From Leucosporidium creatinivorum (lineage: Eukaryota > Basidiomycota > Microbotryomycetes > Leucosporidiales > Leucosporidiaceae), in assembly GCA_001600635.1 (NCBI GenBank), contig BCKL01000020.1, positions 496,001 through 560,000 on the forward strand: 64,000 nucleotides of DNA, in the 5' to 3' direction. The position numbers and the translations under genes are program-made. Shown here piece after piece: positions 55,946 to 64,000 of the stretch. Numbering within the stretch: position 1 is the stretch's first letter; each line of letters begins with the position of its first letter. The notes under the pieces were generated by a model, which did no database searches, was not told where the DNA came from, and saw nothing but the letters and a program-made list of their open reading frames with translations.

Positions 55946-57957
55946 ATGGCACCACTTAGCAGGGCGGGCATCCTCTCCCTTGTAGCACTCACCCTACACT
56001 TTTCCGTCCTCAGCATCGTCCTCCACATCTCGCGCAGCAGCGACTCCCCTTCCAGCTCGCGCTACCACGCCTCGTCCGCCATCTTCCTCACCGAATTGTT
56101 CAAGATCGTACTGGCAGGAGCGTTGGTGCTGGTGACGGGCGAGTTGAGGCCCAAGATGGCCGATAGAAAAAGGATGAAGCTCGAGCGGGAGGAGCGGAGA
56201 GCGTTGAAGGAGCAGACGGAACCAGCTTGGATCGCAGGGACGGGTCAAGAGGCGGAGAAGAGAAAGGAGGAGGAAGCATTACTTGCACAGGAGGATCATC
56301 ATGATTGGCTGGGAGGTGCTGGTGGTGAGTCTCTGGCGCCGTCACCGCTCCTTTGTTATCGAAAGGCCGAGGGCTCGAGCTCACCTTCGTTCTGCACTCA
56401 GCAACAGCATCAGAACCATCAGCGCCACCCCGTCGGAAATCTTCTACCCTTCGCGTCGACGTCGGCCTCGCTCAGTCCAAAGCCGGCAGCTCCTCGACCC
56501 CAGCCCTCTCCCTCATCCCCGCGACACCAGCCCCCGAAATCTCTCCCATGCGCCTCCCCGACTCAGCTGGGCTCTACCCTACTCGTCCACCGCTCATGCA
56601 GTCGACCAACACGGCCGTGCAGGACCTCGGCGATGCGGATTGGTGGGGCACGATGCAGGAGACGGTGTTCGGCGAAGGCTGCTGGCAGCTGGCGGTCATT
56701 GCGGCGCTTTTTACGATTCAGGGGAATCTGCAGTATGTGGCGAGTGGGAACTTGAGTGTGCCCGTGTTCCAGTTGGCGTACCAGCTCAAGGTGAGGGCTG
56801 CCTTTTCCAGCGCCGAAGCTCGGCGATCCTCTTCGAGGGCGTGACCGCCTCCGAAGGGGGTCACGTGGGAGGCATAGCAAGATGCTGACCTTTCTCACCT
56901 CCCACACAGATCCCAGCAACCGCCATGTGCTCGGTACTCCTCCTTAACCGCACCGTCAGCCAGCAGCAATGGGTCGCCCTCGTCTTCCTCACCTCTGGCG
57001 TCGGCATCGTACAACTCTATTCGATCGACAACGGACGCCCTTCCTCCTCTTCCACCTCCTCCAGTACCTACCTCGACTCGAACGCCCCCTCCCAAACCCT
57101 CGGCCTCCTCGCCGTCATCCTCGCCTGCCTCTCCTCCGGCTTCGCCTCATGCTTCTTCGAAAAGGTCCTCAAAGCCCCCGGAAGCGTAGCAGCGGCGTAC
57201 AAACCCTCCGTGTGGGTGCGGAACGTGCAGCTGTCGTGCTTTGGACTCGCTGCGGGCTTGCCCATCGTTTTGTGGGAGATGCGGGATACCTGGATTGAGA
57301 ATGGAGGGTTTGAGGCCAGCACGGCGATGTGGACCTTCTTTGATGGGTTTAATAGCGTGACGTGGATCGTCATCTTCCTGCAAGTGACGGGCGGACTTTT
57401 AGGAGGTGAGTCTGAGGCCCGACGAGGTTGAGCCGAGGCGGTGGAGGCGCTTCGTCGGTGCTAGAGGGACCGCCCTGCTGACTCTAGTTTAACTCAAACA
57501 GCCGTCGTCATCCAGTACGCCGACAACCTGCTCAAGTGCTTCAGTACGAGCCTGTCCATCCTCATCTCGGTCGCCGCCTCGGTCGCGCTCTTCAACTTCC
57601 AGGTGAGCTTGACAGCTGGCGGCAGTGGGCTAGGGCGAGCGAGGACTTGTGTTCCTCGGTCTGTGAAGATACTCGTGTGAATTGTGCTGACTTTCCGCCT
57701 GGTCGGCCTCCCACAGCTTTCGCTCGGCGTATGTGTCGGCGCCATCATGGTCCTCGCTTCCACCTACATCTAGTGAGTGACGAGACCTATGATCAGTCTC
57801 GGCTGGGGAACTGACTTTCTTCCTCCTGCCCAGCACCAACCCGGCCAAGGACTGGCGGTGGAGACCAGTGGCGACGGCAGTGACAGGCTCGGGCGGGCGA
57901 AGCCTCAGCATCAGCTCATGCGCCTCGAGCAGCCCATTGATGAGCGGAGGCAAGTAG
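55946..57957 (+). CDS. Nucleotide-sugar transporter (SLC35A family)
   Basis: Golgi antiporter bringing nucleotide sugars (UDP-galactose, UDP-GlcNAc or CMP-sialic acid type) into the lumen in exchange for the nucleoside monophosphate. Six exons (55946-56324, 56402-56790, 56910-57405, 57502-57602, 57717-57772, 57834-57957), 514 aa. Family blocks: [114 protein letters not shown] and [20 protein letters not shown] hydrophilic loop of about 130 residues after the second helix is much longer than in animal members and is low complexity. The substrate cannot be fixed from sequence. Confidence 0.88.
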
Positions 57958-58132
57958 TACACCATCGACACTAGTGATTTATACATAGACTGTAAGACTA
58001 CTACCCTGCATTTATCGCATTAGCTCAAAGATGGCGGGTCTAGCGAAGATGCGAGGTTGTCCGAGCAGCTCTCTGCTTCCTGCTTCTACGTTCGATTCTG
58101 CTCTTTCTCGTCAGCTTCTGTAGCAAGATAGG

Positions 58133-60258
58133 ATGGCGAGCCCCTCTGCGCCCGATACACCTTCGCCTGGAGCACACAAGCACTCGTCGTCAGTCCACAC
58201 TCACTCGCCAGCCCTCCTCCGCGCCGCCATCTCGAGCATCACCGACCGCAACTCGCCCGACGCGACAGAGGATTGGCAGGGCAACATTGTCGTATCTCAT
58301 CCTCCTAGGTGAGCCCTCGCTCTACAATCCCGCAGCTCTATAAAGCTCGGACGCGACGCGTTTTAGGTCGCATCCCTCTAACGCGCTCCCTTGGCTCGGT
58401 TCTGCAGCCCGACCTCTGCGCCAGCAACCTTGCCATCTTCCAGAAGCGATGCAGCTCCTCTCACCGACGTGTACCGCCCATACAACTCAATCACTCCCCT
58501 CAATCCCGACTCGCTCAGGCGCATCCCTCTCTCCACCCCGCCTAGCACTCCTCCGCCGGATCGTCAAGGCTCTGTGGCTCAAGCGCAAGCTCTCCTGGAG
58601 AAGACCAAGCTAGACCAGGCAGAGGACGAGTACCCGTTGATCTTGGTCACTGGTAAGCAACTGAAGCTGAGGTCTCCCGAGTTCGCCGGAGCTCACTCGG
58701 CTCTCGCTCGCAGGCGGAAGCGGCTTCATTGGATCGCATACCGTGCTGGAGATCTTGCAGGAGGGCAAGTAGTGAGTTGGTGAACCTTGAGCTCGGTCGA
58801 AGATCCGCTGAACTCCCTTCTTTCGCAGCGGAGTCGTCGTGATTGACAATATGGCCAACTCCAACATTGAGGTCCTCCACCGCGTCCGCATCCTCGCTTC
58901 CAAGTACCACAACGACAAGGGACTACCCGCTCACCGACACCCACCGCTCTACTTCCACCCCTGCGACATCCAAGACCGCGCCGGCCTCGCTACCCTCTTC
59001 GAACTCTACGCTCGCACTCCCACCACTTCTCGCATCGCCTCCGCTATCCACTTTGCCGCCCTCAAGTCGGTATCCGGTAGCCTGAGCGACCCTATCGCTT
59101 ATTACCAGATCAACGTCGGAGGAACCCTCAACCTCGTCGAGGTCCTCGCCAAGTGGAATGCGAAGAAGCTCGTCTTCAGCTCCAGTTGCGTGGTCTACGG
59201 ATCAGAATGTGATGGAGAAGGGATCACCGAAGATATGTGTGATGTGCAGGCGGGCGCCAGCAAGGGAATCACCAATCCTTGTGAGTTCTGAGCCGAGCAC
59301 TTCGCCGAGACACCATCGCTTACTTTCTCCTCTGTGACAGATGGACGAACAAAGCGGATGTGTGAGGAGGTCTTGGCCGATCTGTAGGTTGAAACTTTTT
59401 GCTCGCGAACCTCGTTACTCCCGCTGACCTTCATCGCCTACAGCTCGGCTTCCGACCCCGACTGGTTGACCATGTCGCTTCGCTACACCAACCCGAGTGG
59501 CGCTCACCCTTCAGGCTACATTGGAGAGGTGATTCAATTGTGTCGCCTTTCTTCACGGACGTTCTGACCCTTCACCTTCGCACAGGACCCCACCAACGCA
59601 GCCAACCTCATGCCCCTCGTAACGCACGTCCTCCAAGGCAAGCGAGAGCATGTCAAGGTGCGTTATGTGACAGTCTACTTGCTTTCTCAATGCTCATCCC
59701 TGGCTTCGACAGATCTACGGCGCCGACTACAACACACCAGACGGCACCGGCGTGCGAGACTTCATCCACGTCGTCGACCTCGCCAAAGCTCACCTCGCGG
59801 CCATTCGACACATGTGCGAAGGCAAGCCTCTAGCACGGAACTCGACCTACAAGTATGTCCTCTCCTCCTCTTCTTTGCTCTTCGAATCGAGCTGACGAGA
59901 TGCCTCCCTCCAGCCTCGGCACGAACAAGGGCACTTCAGTCCTCACCGTCATCGAGACGCTCTCGCTGGTCGCTCAGCAGCCTATCAAGATTGTGGTTAG
60001 CCCACGGCGGCCGGGAGATCTTGGTTGCGTGGTCTGCTGTGCGGACAAGGCGGAGAGGGAGCTCGGGTGGAAGGCCGAGATGGGGATTCTCGAGATGGCG
60101 AGGGATATGGTGCATTGGCAGTTTGTGAGTCGCTTCTCCCGCTTCTCTTCATGTCCTTCAGTAGCTGATGCCCTCTTGCCCTCACTCAGCTCAATCCCAA
60201 CGGCTACTCGTCGGGTTCGCGGAAAGAGGTCGAGGTGGGCGAGACGACTGAGGCTTAG
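58133..60258 (+). CDS. GAL10: UDP-glucose 4-epimerase
   Basis: Interconverts UDP-glucose and UDP-galactose (Leloir pathway and glycan precursors). Ten exons (58133-58308, 58408-58652, 58714-58771, 58829-59280, 59341-59383, 59444-59528, 59586-59657, 59713-59852, 59914-60124, 60190-60258), 516 aa. NAD-binding motif [17 protein letters not shown], then [15 protein letters not shown], the catalytic pair SSSCVVYG and [12 protein letters not shown] (YxxxK), [30 protein letters not shown] and [10 protein letters not shown]. Two features differ from yeast Gal10: there is no mutarotase domain, and there is a ~135-residue Ser/Pro-rich N-terminal extension before the Rossmann fold. It lies just downstream of a nucleotide-sugar transporter, a suggestive pairing. 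Confidence 0.93.
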
Positions 60259-60340
60259 CTTAGCAGTGAGGGACAATTAGACGGGTCTTGAAGATATGGT
60301 AGTATAATTATTGAGGCGCGGTGTATGTTATGCTACGTCT

Positions 60341-61982
60341 TTAGAAGGGACACAGGCTGTAAAAGTCGGCCTTGTCACAGATCATGAGCGCCGCCGTCTT
60401 GTGAGGGAACTCGACAGTTCCGTGCTGCTTGAAGCCGATGGACTCGAGGTACTGTTGAAACAGGAAGAGATCAGCGGTGTTCAAAATGGAAGACCAAAGG
60501 CTGAACGGTGTCTCACGCTGATGATCTTGGAGTTTTTCGCGTTGGGCTCGGCGACGACTCGCTCCGTGCGGGCGTCCTCGAGAAAACAGTAGTGCACGAG
60601 TGAGGGCATCCATGCGCGCACGCGGTGAGGCCCACGGTGAGCGTTCGAGCCGACGAGCATGTGGATGCCTGCGAGGGGAACGGATCTCGGTCAGCTTCGA
60701 CTCTTCGTAGAAGCCCAGAAGCGAAAGCTCACCTCGGTCGTAGTCGCGCACATCCATCAAAGGGCCAAGACGGTCCTCCTTGACCCAGTAGATCTCGCTA
60801 TAGGTCGCCGGCTCGGGCTCCCTCGCCATCTCTCCCTCGGGGGTCGTATCGACATAGCTGCCAATGACCGGGATGACATGAGCGTCGGCCGTGCGCTCGG
60901 CAACAAACTTCTCGTGCTGCTCGAGGGTGCCGCGCTCCTCCCAGAACTCGTCGACGCGATCGTCGTTGAGCCAGTTGTGGAGGAGGGGCACGTCGTTGGG
61001 ACCGACGACGGCGAGCTTGAAGTGCGAGTCGAGGTGGGGGATCAGGCGAGAGTATAGAGGGGTGGAGGGGAGAGGCTTTGATGGTCGTAGAGGGTGGACG
61101 AGCGAGGAAGGTGCCGTTACGGGAAGGTAGGGGAAGGGGAGGGGAGTGCGCTCGGCCGAGGCGTATTGGAAGAGCTGGAAGATGGCGGAGCGGGAGACGG
61201 TGTATTGCAGCTCCTGGTGTGTAGCTCCTGCGAGACGGGCAGGGAGGGAGGAGTCAGTTCGAGTCTTTTCCTCACCCACGAGCGACGAGGAGACGAGAAC
61301 GGGCGCTCAGACCTCCTGAGACTCACCGAGAGAGAGAAGAGCCTGGTGCAGCACCTCGGAAGGAAGCACAATTTCGGCTTGCAGAGTCTCGGGGGCGTCG
61401 CGTCCCTTGGCAAAGTAAGGGAAGAGAGCGGACCAGAGAGCGCGAGTGGTGTCGCCGAGCTCGAAAGGAGAGGCTTCCGGATCGATGTTGTTCAGTCGGA
61501 GGTGTACGGTGGAAGCTCCTTCTGTACTGGCGAGCTGTTGAAACCCGGCGAGAAGAGTTCCAAGCATCAGCATGACGTCCGGCGATGCTTGGTTTCGAGT
61601 GCGACGAAGCGAACTAACCTGAGTGTGGAGCAGCGCCGACTGGTGGTAAGCAGCAGCGCTGGTGACGACCTCTTTGTTGCGCAACTTGACGGTGGTCCGG
61701 ATGCCTGTGGTGCATGGTGAGCAGCGTTAGCTTTGAACGAAGGAGGAACTCAGGTGAGCGGCTTCTGCGGCTTGTGCCAGCGCGAGGGGAGGATGCTGTA
61801 AAGCTGTAGGAGAGCAGAGGTATACGTACCAGAGCGAGTGAGAGATGGCTGGAAGAGCGAAGTACGGGAAGACGAGGAAGATGAGCGGTTGGCAGCGAGT
61901 GCCTCGGCTGGAGCGGTCGAGGACACTGTTGGTGGGGGGAGTCAGCTCTGTAAGGTGACTGAGAGTAAGGAAGGGGCTCACT
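60341..61982 (-). CDS. N5-hydroxyornithine acyltransferase, siderophore type (SidL/SidF-like)
   Basis: GNAT-fold enzyme of the IucB/AlcB/MbtK family that acylates hydroxyornithine to a hydroxamate in siderophore synthesis. Coding exons: 61982 (the A of ATG), 61830-61925, 61619-61704, 61327-61534, 60733-61227, 60517-60668, 60341-60451; 382 aa. Core motifs: LLHNWLNDDRVDEFWEERG, EIYWVKEDRLGPLMDVRDYDR, GIHMLVGSNAHRGPHRVRAW, LVHYCFLEDARTERVVAEPNA and IGFKQHGTVEFPHKTAALMI. I place the start at an ATG split A|TG by the intron 61926-61981 (context AAG-ATG-TCC). An in-frame ATG at 62129 would add 49 weakly protein-like residues (431 aa). In red yeasts the product could feed rhodotorulic acid; that link is inference. 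Also possible: acetyl versus longer acyl donor. Confidence 0.85.
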
Positions 61983-62272
61983 CTTGGTAGATCTGAGGAG
62001 AGTAGCGCGAAACAGGGCTGGAAGCGGTACAGCAAACGAGATCAGTGAGTGGTCAAAGGGAGAAAGACGACGAGGGATCGGTCGCTCGCTTGAAAGAGCT
62101 CGAGCTCGGACTCGCGAGGTGCAGGGCATGCAGGGTTGGCCTCCTCCACATCTCGGCTCGCTCTACCATCTTCGGCTCAGCGAGTTTGTCTCGGACACCG
62201 GCAGAACAAGCCTACAGACACACACAGGAGTCGGCCCTGTACAGCTACAGCCCTTGCCTCTCTCTCGCCAAG
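61983..62272. promoter_or_regulatory. Divergent region siderophore acyltransferase / Red1-like gene
   Basis: 290 bp between divergent starts, including the acyltransferase 5'UTR. Iron-regulated GATA sites might be expected for a siderophore gene: GATC-containing stretches occur but no clear ATCWGATAA core is visible. Confidence 0.35.
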
Positions 62273-64000
62273 ATGAACCTCGACTCGCTTCGGCTGGCCG
62301 CCTTGTCGTCCAAGCGACAACGCAAGCCACAGGAAGTAGAGGAGGGCGAGATTGATTCCGACACTACTACAGCACCTACTCCTACTACCCATGACTCGCC
62401 CCGCGTCAGCCCTCAGCCTCCTACCTTTGGGGAACCGACCGCTCCACCTCGTCACCCCTCGCCTGCTCAGCCTCAATTCGCCACTTCTCCGCCACGAATC
62501 CAGCGCTTCTCTCCACCAACAGCAGCGCCAACCCAGGGTGAGCTATAGCCCTACAGACCTACAGCGACGAGGACCGTGCAGCTGACTTTTTGCGTCGCGC
62601 TCACTCCTTCCCAGTCCTCGCCATCAAGGAAGAGTCCAAGGGCATCATCGCTCAGCTCATCAGCTATGGAGTCACACCAGACTACCTCCTCTCTGTCGGC
62701 GTCTCGCGCGACATTATCGACATTTCGTTCCACGAGCTCGGACTCGCTCCTCCCTCCTTTGCTGCTGTCGCTCCCGCCGTCAACCCCAACTTTCGCCGAG
62801 GAGCTGCGCCCCCCACTCCTTACGAAGAACATCACTACGGGCCGTCCGACGAGACCTATGGCGTACGCACCACCTCCCCTCCGCCAGCCAACCCCCTTCC
62901 TCCGCCTCCCCCTCTCAATCCCGAACTCGCCCTCATCGAAGCGCGCAAGCGTGAAGAGCTCTTCGCTCTAGTAGAAGCGCGCAAGCGAGAGGAACTACTC
63001 GCTCGCATGGCCGCCAACGCCGCTCGCAACAAGCAGAAGGCCATGTCCTTGGAGTCCGAGCTCGACAGCCTCTTCGCATCTGCGCCTTCTGCGCCAACCG
63101 TTAAGACCGAGTCGTCGGAAGAGGAGCAAGAGGCGGAAGATGAGGATGAGGAGATGATGGACATCGAGATCGTACAGCAGGGAGCCGTCGAGGTCAACTC
63201 GGACGCCGACCTCGGCGCTCTGCGCGATTCGCTCGCCCACACCGAGGAGACGGTCAACACTCCAGCGGCGGGACCCTTTGGCGTTGAGCCCGAGCAGCCT
63301 CGCCCTCTCGGCCGTCGTCCTCTGGCGGTCGACTTTGAGGCCGAACCTACCATCTCACTTCCTCCCACCGCCTCTCGTTCCTACGTCTCGGACATGCCCG
63401 TCAAGATGGTCATCGATTTGTCGGAGAGCGAGGGCGAGGACGAAGAGGACGAAGAGGGGCAGCCGCGAGGAGGAGTGAAGAACGGGAGCAATGTCGCTTC
63501 GACGCAGGATGTCGCCATGAGCTCGGCGGCGGCCCAGGCGACGACGACCGCAGAGGGAGCCGATACGGAAGCCAAGCGCAAGCTCGAGGAGAAGGAGCTC
63601 GAAATCAAGCGCATTATGGATCGCATCGCCAAGATGGAGAAGAAGAAGGGCAGGTCGGCGCCCTCTCGCCAGTCCAGCGTCCCCGCTCCTTCGGCCATCG
63701 CCAGCGCCCCCACCACCGCCACTTCGACACCTCGACCTTCTCCTCCACCAGTCGCACCCGCTCTTGAGCTCGAGGAGGCTCGCGAGCACGTCCAGGTCCT
63801 CGAGGCGGAGCGCACCAGTCTCGTCGCAGCTCTGCAGGAGGGCGAGGAGATGCTGAGCGTCGAGCCAGTTGCCGAGGTCGAAGCGACTACCCCTGCGCCA
63901 CAAGATACAGGTGCGCTGACGGCCATCTTCTCGCTCACCGACTTCGCCAGCGTCTGACCTCTCATATCGCCGCTCAACAGCCACCAATTCTTCGCCACCC
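62273..64000 (+). CDS. Red1-like nuclear RNA-elimination protein, 3' end outside window
   Basis: Exons 62273-62537, 62615-63910 and 63981 onwards; the frame would stop in intron 2 (63911-63980, GTGCGC, TCTGACC branch, CAACAG), so the gene continues past the edge. The start MNLDSLRLAALSSKRQRKP followed by EEGEID resembles the N-terminus of basidiomycete Red1/zf-C3H1-type proteins, which recruit the nuclear exosome. Then VLAIKEESKGIIAQLISYGV and PDYLLSVGVSRDIIDISFHELGL, a Pro-rich region, a direct duplication EARKREELFALV / EARKREELLARM, acidic tracts, PVKMVIDLSESE (a SIM-like hydrophobic-acidic motif) and coiled coil TEAKRKLEEKELEIKRIMDR. The zinc finger expected at the C-terminus would lie outside the window, so the name is tentative. 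Confidence 0.55.

Noticed and set aside
58309-58407. Possible alternative start or TATA-like CTATAAAG inside the first epimerase intron
   Set aside because: The intron has normal boundaries and the flanking exons join in frame; the motif alone is not evidence of a promoter.

Overview
The window looks like nuclear DNA of a GC-rich, intron-dense basidiomycete fungus, most likely a red yeast or relative in the Pucciniomycotina (Microbotryomycetes). That placement is inferred from gene content and intron style, not from a search. Almost every gene is split by introns of about 50-80 nt with a GTGAGT/GTGAGC-type donor, a CTGAC or CTAAC branch site and a CAG or TAG acceptor. Exon coordinates in the entries were worked out by hand from these signals plus the reading frame.

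Layout. 1-10.3 kb: an unrecognised protein, TGS1 cap methyltransferase (-), a broken F-box-like gene (+), signal peptidase subunit SPC2 (-), a degenerate MoxR/Mg-chelatase-like protein (+) and an mARC-type MOSC protein (-). 10.7-14.4 kb: two tandem intact F-box-like genes (-). 14.4-24.3 kb: a weak small gene, PRPP synthetase (-), RCM1/NSUN5 rRNA methyltransferase (+), aldehyde dehydrogenase (+) and RPS13 (+). 24.8-32.1 kb: a second broken F-box copy (+), PRP18 (-), COX12 (+) and CDC73 (-). 32.4-43.1 kb: KRE33/NAT10 (-), a HAM1-like lipid-binding protein (-) and RAD4/XPC (-). 43.1-49.7 kb: a permease 3' remnant (-), a BAHD-type acyltransferase (-) and an APC amino-acid/GABA/choline permease (+). 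50-64 kb: EGT1 for ergothioneine (-), TRM61 (+), a SLC35A nucleotide-sugar transporter (+), UDP-glucose 4-epimerase (+), a hydroxyornithine acyltransferase of siderophore type (-) and a Red1-like protein (+) that runs off the window end.

Most genes are unrelated housekeeping genes. RNA modification is well represented (TGS1, RCM1, KRE33, TRM61). Several neighbours are divergent pairs with start codons 150-350 bp apart (SPC2/MoxR-like, PRS/RCM1, PRP18/COX12, EGT1/TRM61, SidL-like/Red1-like), so each pair probably shares a promoter region. No tRNA, rRNA, CRISPR or complete mobile element was recognised.

The most unusual signals concern splicing. PRPP synthetase and aldehyde dehydrogenase each need a single-nucleotide exon (a C) between two normal-looking introns to keep a highly conserved reading frame. 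RPS13 appears to have a GA-AG intron, aldehyde dehydrogenase has two GC-AG introns, mARC seems to need a 32-nt intron, and the siderophore acyltransferase seems to have its initiator ATG split A|TG by an intron. A four-member F-box-like family shares an intron lying one base after the stop codon. A permease 3' end is duplicated in inverted orientation 6 kb away, with its last exon and 3'UTR essentially identical.
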